Source: Cepaea nemoralis (taxonomy: Eukaryota; Mollusca; Gastropoda; Stylommatophora; Helicidae). From it: a DNA stretch of 64,000 nucleotides. A model generated the notes under the pieces. The model searched no databases, was not told where the DNA came from, and saw only the letters and a list, made by a program, of their open reading frames with translations. Numbering within the stretch: position 1 is the first letter of the stretch; each line of letters opens with the position of its first letter. The stretch is from positions 124,001-188,000 of the forward strand of contig JACEFZ010014526.1 in NCBI GenBank assembly GCA_014155875.1. Reading direction: 5' to 3'. Positions 28,843 through 39,414 of this stretch are shown piece after piece. The position numbers were made by a program, and so were the translations under genes.

Positions 28843-31758
28843 TTGAGATTTGGAACATGGAATGTACGGACACTATATCAAGCTGGAGCGGCCGAAGAAC
28901 TAACCCGGGAGCTGGTTGAATATCAAATGGATATCACAGCAATTCAAGAAATAAGGTGGCCAGGAGAGGGTACTTTAGAGCAAAATGGAATGATTATAAT
29001 ATATGGAGGAAACACCCAAAATAAACATGAATTAGGAACAGGATTTGTCATCAAAAAAGAGTTATGGGGGAACATTTTAAACTTTAAAGCTTTTAATGAC
29101 AGGATTAGTAAATTACGAATAAAAGGTAAATGGAAAAATATAACGATGATTAATGTACATGCACCTACTGAAGAGAAAGAAGATGATATTAAAGAAGACT
29201 TTTATAATGATCTGGAAGATGTCATAGAAGAAACCCCCAAACAGGACATCCTGATTGTGCTGGGAGACTTCAATGCAAAAATAGGTAGAGAGCAAACTAA
29301 TAAAAAAGTGGCCGGTATGGAAAGCCTACATACAACTTCAAATGATAATGGATGGAGAGTCATCAACCTGGCAGAAGCCAAAGGACTGCAGATTAGCAGT
29401 ACCAGACTACAAAGAAAGGATATACACAAACAAACTTGGAAATCATGTGACAAGAGAACCTATAATCAAATAGATCACATTTTAATTAACAACAGAAATG
29501 CATCAAACATACAGCAAATCAGAAGTTATAGAGGAGCTGAGTGCCACAGTGACCATTTCCTCGTTGGAGCAAAATTTAAAATAAAACTTAAGAGAGCTTT
29601 CTATACTAAATTACAAAGATTACACCCAACATATAACAGAGAAAAACTACAAGACATTACAGTCAAAGAGAAATTTACAGATGAAATAAAATGTAAACTT
29701 GAAACTTTTCAAAACCCTTTGGAGGAAAGCGTTGACCAAACTTGGTTGAACATCAAGAATACAGTTCAATCTACCGCAGAAGAATGTCTCGGTGTGTCAA
29801 CCACGCATAGAAAGAACAGATGGTTCAATCAAAAATGTGAAGAAGCAGTCACTAAGAAGAAGAATGCCAGACATGTATGGTTAAATGACATCAATAACAT
29901 CCAAAAGGAAGAGCATTATAGAAGTGAATGTAAAGAGGCTACAAAAATAGTCAGACAGCAGAAGCGAGAATATATGAGTAATATAATCAAAGATATGGAA
30001 ACTAATCACCAGAAAAATGAATCCAGAAAGTTTTTTAAAGTACTGAAGTCAATGAAACGAGGGCACCAACAAAACACATATGGTTTAAAAGACAAAAATG
30101 GGAATATGATAAATACCAATGAAGAAATGTGCAACACATGGAAAGAATATTTTATTGAATTACTAAATTGTGAAGCTCCAAGTAACATTTTCCCACAGGA
30201 AGAGGTTCTAACATGCGAACCACAAATTGAAGAACCTACATTTGAAGAAATCCTATATGTAATCACACGACTTAAAAACAATAAGGCAACTGGGACTGAT
30301 GGAATTGCTGCTGAATTTATAAAGGCAGGTGGCCATGCATTACATCTAAAGCTATACGAACTAATAATAAAAATCTGGAGGACAGAAGAATTACCCCATG
30401 ACTGGAAAGAGTCATTATTGATACCTATCTTTAAGAAAGGAGACAAGTTCCAATGTGGAAATTATAGAGGAATATCACTACTGTCCACAAGCTATAAGAT
30501 ACTATCCGCAGTATTACTAAATAGACTAAAACCATATTCAGAAGACATATTAGGTGACTACCAGGCGGGTTTTAGACAAAACAGATCAACAATAGATCAG
30601 ATATTTATCTTACGACAAATAGCCGAGAAACATTGGGAATATAAAAGAGATCTCCATAACATTTTTGTGGATTTTAAAAAGGCTTATGATAGTGTCCATA
30701 GGAATAGTCTATGGAAAGTTATGCAGGAATTTGGAATACCAAGGAAGTTAATTAACATGACCAAACTATGCATGGAAGATACTTATAATATAGTAACATA
30801 TAAAGGCAGGAAATCAGACCCCTTCCAAATAACATCTGGCTTGAAACAGGGTGATGCACTATCGCCGCTACTCTTCAATCTGGCTCTAGAGAAAGTTGTA
30901 AGGAAGGTAAAGGAGGAATGTGATATTGGAGGAACATCCAGGCTGCTTGGTTATGCAGATGATATAGATATTATAGGGCAAAGTGAACAAAAGACATTAG
31001 AAATATTGACTCACTTAAAGGAAAAAGCCCAACAGATGGGGCTGGTTATCAACCAAGATAAGACAGAATATATGGTAATTTCAAGAGACGGAATGGCTAA
31101 AAACTCTGGCCACATACAAATAGATAATATGACCATTAAAAGAACGGAAACATACAAATACCTGGGTACAATCTTCAACTGCTCCAACATCATAAGGGAA
31201 GAAATACAAACTAGAATCAACTCTGGAAATAAGATATACTATGCACTACAACATCTACTAAAATCAAAGGCGCTATCTCGTAACACCAAAATCACAATAT
31301 ACAAAACACTGATCAGACCAGTTGTGCTGTATGGCTCTGAAACCTGGAGTACAACGAAAGGAGACGAAGCCTTGTTACAAACCTTTGAGAACAAAATTTT
31401 AAGACGCATCTTTGGACCCATTAGGGATACACAAAGTGGAGAGTGGAAAAGAAGAAGTAACAAAGACATTTATGATTTGTTTAAGTCCCCGCTAATCACT
31501 GGTATCATGAAGGCTAATAGACTACAATGGCTGGGGCATATAGAAAGAATGGAAGATAATAGGGAAACAAAACTCGCTTACACTCAGGAAATAAATGACC
31601 GTAGACCCCGAGGTAGACCAAGAAGGCGGTGGAGAGATAATATACATACAGACCTACAAGCACTTGGAATCAACGACTGGCAAGAGAAGGTCCACCAGAG
31701 AGACGAATGGAGACAGATTGTATTTGCAGCAAAGAACCTCAATGGCTCGGAATGCTGA
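28843..31758 (+). CDS. RTE-like LINE polyprotein: endonuclease-reverse transcriptase
   Basis: The uninterrupted 971-codon frame encodes the enzyme for target-primed reverse transcription. Endonuclease motifs: WNVRTL (6-11, Asn7), QE (35-36, Glu36), VHAP (105-108), GDFNAKIG (141-148), IDHIL (210-214) and SDHFLV (236-241). RT motifs: NKATGTDGI (480-488), NYRGISLL (540-547), AGFR (575-578), FVDFKKAYDS (608-617), LKQGDALSPLLF (667-678) and catalytic YADD (704-707). The C-terminal part has the YGSETW and LQWLGHIERM blocks and a basic RGRPRRRW stretch. There is no RNase H. All catalytic residues I can check are present, so the copy may be competent. The first Met (MRFGTWNVRT) directly precedes the endonuclease, as usual for this clade. 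Confidence 0.92.
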   Translation: MRFGTWNVRTLYQAGAAEELTRELVEYQMDITAIQEIRWPGEGTLEQNGMIIIYGGNTQNKHELGTGFVIKKELWGNILNFKAFNDRISKLRIKGKWKNITMINVHAPTEEKEDDIKEDFYNDLEDVIEETPKQDILIVLGDFNAKIGREQTNKKVAGMESLHTTSNDNGWRVINLAEAKGLQISSTRLQRKDIHKQTWKSCDKRTYNQIDHILINNRNASNIQQIRSYRGAECHSDHFLVGAKFKIKLKRAFYTKLQRLHPTYNREKLQDITVKEKFTDEIKCKLETFQNPLEESVDQTWLNIKNTVQSTAEECLGVSTTHRKNRWFNQKCEEAVTKKKNARHVWLNDINNIQKEEHYRSECKEATKIVRQQKREYMSNIIKDMETNHQKNESRKFFKVLKSMKRGHQQNTYGLKDKNGNMINTNEEMCNTWKEYFIELLNCEAPSNIFPQEEVLTCEPQIEEPTFEEILYVITRLKNNKATGTDGIAAEFIKAGGHALHLKLYELIIKIWRTEELPHDWKESLLIPIFKKGDKFQCGNYRGISLLSTSYKILSAVLLNRLKPYSEDILGDYQAGFRQNRSTIDQIFILRQIAEKHWEYKRDLHNIFVDFKKAYDSVHRNSLWKVMQEFGIPRKLINMTKLCMEDTYNIVTYKGRKSDPFQITSGLKQGDALSPLLFNLALEKVVRKVKEECDIGGTSRLLGYADDIDIIGQSEQKTLEILTHLKEKAQQMGLVINQDKTEYMVISRDGMAKNSGHIQIDNMTIKRTETYKYLGTIFNCSNIIREEIQTRINSGNKIYYALQHLLKSKALSRNTKITIYKTLIRPVVLYGSETWSTTKGDEALLQTFENKILRRIFGPIRDTQSGEWKRRSNKDIYDLFKSPLITGIMKANRLQWLGHIERMEDNRETKLAYTQEINDRRPRGRPRRRWRDNIHTDLQALGINDWQEKVHQRDEWRQIVFAAKNLNGSEC

Positions 31759-31782
31759 AGAAGAAGAAGATATCCTTTACAG

Positions 31783-31997
31783 ACGTTGCAGTCAACACCA
31801 GCATTTTACTGCCGTTGTTGATGTCTTGGCAAGCTTTTATGTTCAGTAGTTTGCCATTGATTTCTGAACAACCGACTCCCATAACCGCACGTTAAAACCA
31901 GCGGGACACTGTCTGCTGCCAAATCAGTCGCCGCTGTGTTTCGAACGCGGATAAGCGGCATTTCAAATCACGCTCGCAATACCGTCACCAAGGAGCC
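31783..31997 (-). mobile_element. SINE-A remainder split by the LINE
   Basis: The sequence continues the SINE-A consensus (GTTGCAGTCAACACCAGCAT, GTTCAGTAGTTTGCCATTGA, CGCTGTGTTTCGAACGCGG) from exactly the point where the LINE insertion broke it. The B-box-like GTTTCGAACG lies near 31937. Confidence 0.8.
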
Positions 31998-32404
31998 CGC
32001 CATGTCAATATTACTGTGACCTTTAATGTCCGGCGACCGGCTACTAACATGCCAGATTTTACGCGATATGCATACCAACCGGTTTAAATGCAACTGATCT
32101 GTAAATAATTGATAACAAATCTCACCCAGCAAGTTAGCAACGGACAAAGGGATTATACACCGTAGCACCCGGACCAACTTTAGAGGGAGCATACTATAAA
32201 CTGTTTACAAGTAAACAAAGATGATCTGTGGGCTTGTTGTCTGTGGTGTCATTCGGGTAGCTCCATTGAGATGCTACCATAAAATTGTCATCGGTTAACG
32301 GTTAAACAAACAAGTTGTTGACACCGTTGTGCGGACATTGACTCCAGGCGGAGTTTGTACGAGGATCAACAAGCAATGGTGATACTTTGTCGAGATTGAG
32401 CGTC

Positions 32405-32580
32405 GGCAAAATGGCAGGCGGAGTGAGGTTGGGATAGTGGCGAAGTGAACAAGCCGCCTGCCTCGCGTTCCAAAGGTCATGGGTACGTTTTCGGACCCCA
32501 TCATTACACCCCTGTGGGTCGTCGTTAGAGCTTGCTCTGTGCGACGCTTATTGATGCGGCTCTATTAAAAGAAGACCGAG
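32405..32580 (+). mobile_element. tRNA-like SINE inside the first module copy
   Basis: TAGTGGCGAAGTGAACAAGC (A-box-like) and CGTTCCAAAGGTCATGGG with a downstream TTTTCGGACCCC lie in sequence that the other module copies lack. This fits insertion of a tRNA-derived SINE; boundaries are approximate. Confidence 0.45.
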
Positions 32581-32762
32581 TTATATGGGATAAGAACCCG
32601 GTGCAATGAAGCCGGTACTCTTACCTTTAAAACAAATTTTAAACAGTTGCAGATTTTTCAAATGAAAGAATGAAAATTTAAACATGCACACGTGGATATA
32701 AAGCGAATTAATTATTGTAATTTAAAAAGCAACAAAACAATTGTTGTAAAGATTTAACATTA

Positions 32763-32911
32763 AGACAGACAGACAGACGGACGGACGGACGGGAGGGAGG
32801 AAGGAAGGAAGGACGGACGGACGGACGGACGGACGGACGGACGGACGGACGGACGGAAGGAAGGAAGGAAGGAAGGAAGGAAGGAAGGAAGGAAGGAAGG
32901 AAGGAAGGAAG
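32763..32911. repeat. (GACA/GGAC/GGAA)n microsatellite
   Basis: Tetranucleotide blocks change stepwise from GACA to GGAC to GGAA. Confidence 0.97.
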
Positions 32912-33891
32912 AGCTAGACCTATATTTGTAGAAACCAGTCCGCACTGCAAGAGTGATGTACTCAATATAATAACATCAGCCGCTTTCGCATCCCAAACCA
33001 TTTCCCGTTTCCTATTTTAGGCTGGGTCGAACTAATATCTCAGGTCGATCGTAAAGGTCTGCCTCAACGCGAATTGGAACCTATGAGCATCAGGCCGCAG
33101 GAAATCGGCTAGCCGCTAATCCACCTGGGCTCCAAGTATTCTAACGTTCAAGTTATGTTACAAACGTCGAGAAAACAGCTCGCTGACATCCAACAATCGC
33201 AACTGTTTGTTTAACTTCGGAGGGGTACTTGCTGTTAATCGTGTAAAAGGATCGCTAAAGAAAACAAAGATGATCTGAGGGACATGTCTGAGGTGTCATC
33301 CGAGTATATCCGCTCGGAAGCTACCATAAAATTGTCAACAGTTAAACAAACAAGCGAACTGACGCCGTTGCTAACTTTGTCCGTTGCTAACTTACAGGGT
33401 GACTCAAGTTCCAAAGGATCAGAAAAGAAAACAAAGATGATCTGTGGACACGATGTCTATTGTGTTATTTGCGTAACTCCACTCGGAAGCCACCATAAAA
33501 TTGTCACTGTTAAACAAACAAGCGACTGACACCGTTGAGTAGAAGTCGCCAGTAGGCGTGAGTTGTACTAAACAAGCAAGGTGATATTTTTCAGAGGTTA
33601 CGAGATGGCGCAGTGACAGATTTTGCAATGAAAGAATGCAAAAGTACATTAAACAATAATACAATATTACTTATTGCCACGTAAAATACGGGAAAATGTT
33701 TGCAAACTTTAACATTAAACAAAAAGTAAGAAAGAACTCAGAGAAGGAACTAAAACAAAATCAAAGAGAAAGAAACATACATAAATAAAAATGAAGACCC
33801 ATCGACAATAAAACATCAAAGAAACACACGAAAGATAGTAAGACTGAAAAAAAGAATGAAAAAAGGAATAAATAACAAAAATAATACTGAC

Positions 33892-33958
33892 AAAGGAAGG
33901 AAGGAAGGAAGGAAGGAAGGAAGGAAGGAATGAAGGAAGGAAGGAAGGAAGGAAGGAA
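33892..33958. repeat. (GGAA)n microsatellite
   Basis: A GGAA run with one ATGA interruption, at the end of a module copy. Confidence 0.97.
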
Positions 33959-33984
33959 TAAAAGAACACGGGAAAAAAATTTAA

Positions 33985-34845
33985 TAATTGGCTTCAGGCA
34001 TACGGTGATAGGCCAATATTTTTTGTTTTTATCAGAGCAATCGTCACTTGATGTTACATCCGTCCTGGAACATTCATCTATCCCCATGGAAAGTAAAAAG
34101 AACATTATAAATGCAATTTGTACACCAACGTTGTGCTATCAATGCCTAACATTGGCACTAATTAAAGAACTAGAAAGAAAACTCACTACTTGTGAAATGA
34201 GATGCCTGAGAAAAGCAGCGAAGAGATCCAGAAAGGACATATTAGATACGAAGAGATCTATAAAACAGTTGGAGCAACACCAGTTGTTAAATTCATTGAT
34301 AACCAAAGACTTAACTGGTTCGACCATCTAGTGAGAATGAACTCAATGTCACCAGCAACAAGAGCATTTTTTTTTTTTTGTAATTCGCATATCCTTTACA
34401 GGACATTGCTGTCAACAGCAGCATCTTTCAGCTGTCTGTTGATTTCTTGGCAAGATTACGCTCAGTAGTTTGCCACTGCTTTCTGAGCGGCCGGCTCAGT
34501 TATCCCGCAAGTCACCAGCGGGTGTAGAATCCTCTTCCAGTTCTCGCCCGCTACGAGACTCTGCATGATAAACGGGATTACGGAGAAAGTGGTGTAACCC
34601 CTCGGCCAGAGAGACCGGCAACAAGAGCATACAACATTAAAATAGAAACATTAAGAAACAGGGAAAGACCACCAAACACAATTTATCAACGGAGTCACCA
34701 GCACCTTATACACTCACAACATCTCAGCATACCAAGCCACCGAGCCAGCCCTTGTCTGGAAACCAATCATCAAACAAGTCTGCGACCCCTAACGGCAAAG
34801 GACAGTGAAGGACACAAGAAAGAAGTAGACACTTGATGGCTGATG
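33985..34845 (+). pseudogene. RTE-like LINE 3' fragment interrupted by a SINE
   Basis: Before the SINE the frames read KELERKLTTCEMRCLRKA, EIYKTVGATPVVKFIDNQRL and NWFDHLVRMNSMSPAT. After it they continue with AYNIKIETLRNRERPP and an ending near 34840. Both parts match the C-terminal end of RTE-type proteins. It is truncated at its 5' end and carries frameshifts. Confidence 0.8.
34368..34617 (-). mobile_element. SINE-A with perfect 13-bp target-site duplication
   Basis: GCAACAAGAGCAT flanks the element on both sides (34355-34367 and 34618-34630). The minus-strand element starts with a tRNA-like head (GCCGGTCTCTCTGGCCGAGG, A-box-like), has the family body (CAAACTACTGAGCG, GCTGTTGACAGCAATG), and ends in an 11-nt A run. 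This fixes the family boundaries at ~250 bp. Confidence 0.92.
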
Positions 34846-35485
34846 TGGTCAGTGTCACACCGGCCGCTTTCACTTCCCTAGACATTCCCTGGTACTCTCT
34901 AAGGCTGGGTCGAGCCGGGAGCCAGCCCAGGTCAATTTAAAAACAATCCGCAGCGATGAGAATTCGAAGCAGCGATCACCGGGTCGTAGGCTAGCATCCA
35001 GCCACGAGGTAACCGCGGCGTCCAGCATTCTAACGTGACATTTTATAATGAAGTGACATGTAAACACCGCAGCTCGCTGACACTGTACAACACCCTGTAC
35101 AACTGTACGACTTCTATTGCAACTGTTTGTTTGTTTATTTATTTTTGAAGAGAAGCCTGCTACCAATCGTTGAAAAGAATCTGTAAAGAAAACAGATGAT
35201 CTGTTGTCTGCGGTGTCAGTGGAGTAACTCTATTCGAAAGCTACCATAAAATTGTCACCGGTTAAACACACACGCGACTAACGCCGTTGAGAAGAAGTCG
35301 ACTCAGTGCGATCTTTGTACCAGACAAACCTAGCAAAATCTGTAGAAGTACGAGAAGGCTAATTGGCAGATTTTTCAAATGAAAGAATGCCAAAGTAAAC
35401 TGTACATAGAACAGTAACAAAATTGTAATTATTGCAACGTGAAATAGGAAAAAATTATTGAAACGAAGTAACATTTATTAGAAAG

Positions 35486-35600
35486 TCAGAAAGAAGGAAA
35501 GAAAGAAAGAAAGAAAGAATGAAAGAAAGAAAGAAAGAAAATACATGAAAAGAAAAAAAAGAAAGAAAGAAAATACATGAAAAGAAAAAAAAGAAACGCA
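35486..35600. repeat. (GAAA)n-type microsatellite
   Basis: AAGAAAGAAAG runs recur with a duplicated TACATGAAAAGAAAAAA segment. Confidence 0.9.
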
Positions 35601-36689
35601 GAAACAACGAAAATAACACAACGGAGATAGAACCAGAAAGGGAGTAAAACGGAGAGCAAATAACAGAAGATAATAAAAATAAATAAATTAATTAAAATTA
35701 ATAAATAAATAAGTAAGAACGAAACATAGGAAATGATCAGAGAATAATACAGCAAAAGCGAAGGGAGGCAGGATGAAAGAAGTAAAAGAAAACGTTTTTA
35801 ACAAAACATGTAATAATTGGCTTTAGGCATACGGTGCTGGCCAATAATTTGTATAGACGAAGCAACGCTCGGTGAGTGAGGCGGTCAGTGTCCCACCGGC
35901 AGTCTTCACTTCCCTAGACGTTCCCGGGTACCTTTTAAGGCTGGGCCCTAGGCCAGTTTATAAACAAACTTCAGTGATGAGAATTCGAAGCAGGGACCAC
36001 CGGGCTGCAGGCTAGCATACAGCCACGACGTGACCACGGCGTCCAGTATTCCAAAGTGAGAGTTTATAATGAGCTGACACGTTGCAAACACCAGCTCGGT
36101 GACACCTGTGCAACACCCGTACTAAACTGTATGGCAACTGTTTGTTTGTTTATCTTTGGAGGGAGCCTTGCAATCAATCGTTGAAAAGGATCAGTAAAGA
36201 AAACAGATGATCTGTGGACACGCTGTCTGCGGTGTCAGTGGAGTAACTCTATTCGGAAGCTTCCATAAAGTTGTCACCGGTTAAATAAACACGCGACTGA
36301 CGCCGTTGCTAACTTTGTCCGTTGTTAACTTACGAGGTGACTCAATTTTAACTGGAAACGTTAAAAAAACAAACAAACATGACCCGTGGACACGTTGTCT
36401 CTCGGGTTATTCGAGTAACTCCCCTCGGAAGCTACGAGTACCATAAAATTGTTAGTGGGTAAACAAACAAGCTACTGACACCGTTGTGTATGACAGTTGA
36501 CCACAGGCCGAGTTTGTACCAGACTAAACTGGCAAGTTGAAATTCTATAAGATGCCTGGGGAGAGGGGGAAGGGGGGGGGGGGGGGGGGACAATCTGGAA
36601 GACGTTTAAAGTGACAGAATTCGAATTCTATGTAAATAAAAATTATAGTAATTTTAAATTCCAAATACATTGTTGAAAACATTTCGCAT

Positions 36690-36710
36690 CAGAAAGAAAG
36701 AAAGAAAGAG

Positions 36711-36745
<35 letters not shown>

Positions 36746-36752
36746 AAAAGTA
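36690..36752. repeat. (GAAA)n microsatellite
   Basis: A nearly pure GAAA run with one AGAG interruption. Confidence 0.95.
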
Positions 36753-36760
36753 AGTAAAGG

Positions 36761-37462
36761 AAGAATAAAGGAAAGAACAGCACAAGCATATAAATAAAGG
36801 CCATCTAATATATGCAACATGCCGATTAATAATAGATTGGACGTCACAAACTGCCAAGGAAACATCTGGCTGACTCCCTTCCCCCTCCTCTCCACCTATA
36901 ACCGGAAACAAAAGATTAGAAGTCTGAATACCTGAATGGTCAAAATCCTCAACTGCTCTTTTTAAAATGACCAGCGTATGTGGCATAGAAAATTAAGGCT
37001 GCATTGTTCAGTCCCCCAACGCTGCCCAACAGGGAAACCGGGCCTGCTGTGAATGCAAGCGGTCATCACACGCAACGACTTAAGGTATTTCCTGCACGGA
37101 TCATAATCTCCTTCGACACCCACCAGTGAACAAGACTGGAATTTGTTTCATCCAACACCGACATGGCGGCAGAAAATTAGCGGCCATTGTTGCTTCGTCT
37201 TGGAGGGTTACGTGGCGTTTCCCATAGAGTTGCCTGTACCGCCACCCCGGCCATTTATGTCTTACTTAGCTGCTCATATGCTGGTCAATAGTGTTCATTA
37301 TTAGTTATTTGTTGTTTGATATTCTTTTGATTTTATGCGAGAGCATGGTTGTTGGTTAGGGAGCGATACTGAATGTTAATCTTGGCGCTTATCCCTTAAC
37401 ATGTGACACATGTGGTACGCTTATGCACATCAGGATTGTCTGTCCGTTTGCGTGTGTGCGCG

Positions 37463-37496
<34 letters not shown>

Positions 37497-37734
37497 CCGA
37501 TAGGTTAAGAACTCTCATGCTTAAATTTCCTTACGCTAACAGGGTAGCGGGTTAATTCCCTACACCGGTCATATGGACTTAAATGTTGCCTACTCGTCTA
37601 GAAAGCAGTAAATGTGCTTACAAAATCTACATGGCGTTGAAGGAAACGTCCTGCAAATGACTCACTATATAAATAGCAACAAGACAAACCAAACAGAAAA
37701 TGACATCTACCTCCGCTCTACGACTCTTCACAGC
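36761..37734. other. Noncoding stretch with (GT)n and a SINE-B piece
   Basis: There is a (GT)n run at about 37466-37493. It is followed at 37494-37610 by a plus-oriented SINE-B head (TGGCCGATAGGTTAAGAAC, GGGTAGCGGGTTAATTCCC). The rest shows nothing I can support. Confidence 0.55.
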
Positions 37735-38475
37735 GAAAGAAGTATGACAAAAGAACAAGAAGAAGAAGACGAACTAGAGGAATAATGGAAGGCGTGGTTC
37801 CTTGAAGAAGCGGCAACAATCGACCCGCACGGAGGTGGACACGTGACATAGAAGACATCAGACGTATGCAATTACATGAGACAGGTAAACTGGCAGAGGA
37901 AGTAAGAATGTTTCCGGCGGCCATGATATGAGCGACACTCGGCATCGGCCTGCAACATGAGGGTGATGGCTCTAGTTATGGCACCGGCCTAATAACATGT
38001 CTACCATTTTCTGGGAGAATTATCGTCGTACTGTGCCGTGCCGGTAAGCGTGCGCGGTCATTTCGCTATCTCACACTGATCACCAGAGTCGTCGGATCAG
38101 CTCCGTATTCTTGTCTCGACCATGCCACGTGGCCAAGCCATTCAGGTTTTTACTTCTCTGCCTTCCCCTTGATCTTTTCCCCTCAATCTCTGCCAGTTGT
38201 CTAGTTCTCTAGTTTATTTCTTCTCATAAAGTACACTTAATTTCTCTAATCAATTTACGGTTTTCATTTGTATCTTGCAGGACTTGCTCATTGGTTTTTC
38301 TGTCTGTCCGTAGTACACTTTGCATGTTCCACAGAAACCACATTTTCACCGCCATTAGATGTTTCTCGACGTGTCTGTTCATTATCTACGCTTCACATCC
38401 ATACAAAAGTACAGGTTCTATGTAGCACCTCAACGCTCTCTTCTCGTTGCAATTGACATCTGTTTACTGGTCAGT
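37735..38475. pseudogene. Two LINE 3' fragments in opposite orientations
   Basis: A plus-strand piece (about 37735-37945) resembles an RT C-terminal end with Arg/Trp-rich sequence. A minus-strand piece (about 38035-38475) carries the family blocks also seen at 10140 and 50860 (GDQ/SEIAK, GRDK, GLATWHG, RRNKLEN). Both are broken by stops. Confidence 0.6.
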
Positions 38476-38672
38476 ATATTTTATATCTTCGGCATGGCGA
38501 TTCTTGTTTGGAAGGCAAAGGTGGCAAGTGAAAAGAACTGGACCCTCATGACCTCGAATATATGAAGGCTTAACATTTCACACAACAACGACGGCTGTAT
38601 TTGTCACGGGACCTGCTTAACTTTGACCTATTTAGCCCTTTTATCCAGTGCCCTGTCCGGTTAAGAACGTCT

Positions 38673-38783
<111 letters not shown>

Positions 38784-39126
38784 CAACAATAATAATAATA
38801 CACATATACTGAAGCATGAACCAGCAATATTTCTGTGATATGATAGGTCACCACATTTTGTAGGCCCAAATGCACAGAGGAATAGGGAGCCTAGTCTTTT
38901 CATCCGCTGGCGGACGACGAACGCAGGTCTCGAACCCTCGTCCCACCGCGCTCATGACATTAAGTTATCGTCTATGTTACCTTTCAAAATGTCTCTCTGT
39001 CATTAGTAAGATGTCATCTTATTGATTGTATGTGTCAATTATATATCACACCTTTTTGTGTTTGCTCGCTATGAACTCAAGCGTCCATACGCGTGCTATA
39101 AATTCTAGTGCACTGGACTGATTTTT

Positions 39127-39165
<39 letters not shown>

Positions 39166-39168
39166 GGC

Positions 39169-39220
<52 letters not shown>

Positions 39221-39350
39221 GGACGGACGGACGGACGGAGAGAGGGAGGGAGGGAGGGAGGGAGGAAGGAAGGAAGAAAGGAAGGAAGGAAGGAAGGAAG
39301 GTGGGAAGGAAGGAAGGAAGGAAGGAAGGAAGGAAGGAAGGAAGGAAGGA
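39127..39350. repeat. (GACA)n-(GGAC)n-(GGAG)n-(GGAA)n compound microsatellite
   Basis: Tetranucleotides change in the order GACA, GGAC, GGGA, GGAA over ~220 bp. A reversed SINE-B end (CTATGAACTCAAGCGTCCAT) precedes it. It lies 65 bp past the donor of the orphan exon. Confidence 0.97.
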
Positions 39351-39414
39351 CAAGCTTCTAATTACATTTCATCGGACAATGACGCAGACACAAGCTCGCA
39401 CAAATAACACTCAC

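Larger units (their letters stand above)
28554..31769 (+). mobile_element. Full-length RTE-like LINE with target-site duplication
   Basis: The element is 3216 bp: a 289-bp structured leader, one 971-codon ORF, and an almost absent 3' UTR with a short (GAA)n tail. Flanks are ATATCCTTACAG (28542-28553) and ATATCCTTTACAG (31770-31782), a target-site duplication differing by one T. The duplication lies inside a SINE-A copy whose remainder continues at 31783. Size, single ORF and microsatellite-like tail fit the RTE clade, although exact assignment is inference. An intact frame and recognisable TSD point to recent insertion. Confidence 0.88.
32150..36760. repeat. Recurring ~0.7-0.9 kb module with purine microsatellite tails, four copies
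   Basis: Four blocks (about 32200-32910, 33240-33960, 35120-35770, 36130-36750) share the ordered phrases ACAAAGATGATCTGTGG, GCTACCATAAAATTGTCACC, GACGCCGTTG, GAGTTTGTACCAGAC and TTTTTCAAATGAAAGAATG. Each then ends in a (GGAA)n, (GGAC)n or (GAAA)n tract. Three are preceded by a reversed tRNA-like SINE piece with GAATTCGAAGCAG-like sequence. No coding capacity is seen. The order suggests a non-autonomous element with a microsatellite tail, or segmental duplication. Confidence 0.7.
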
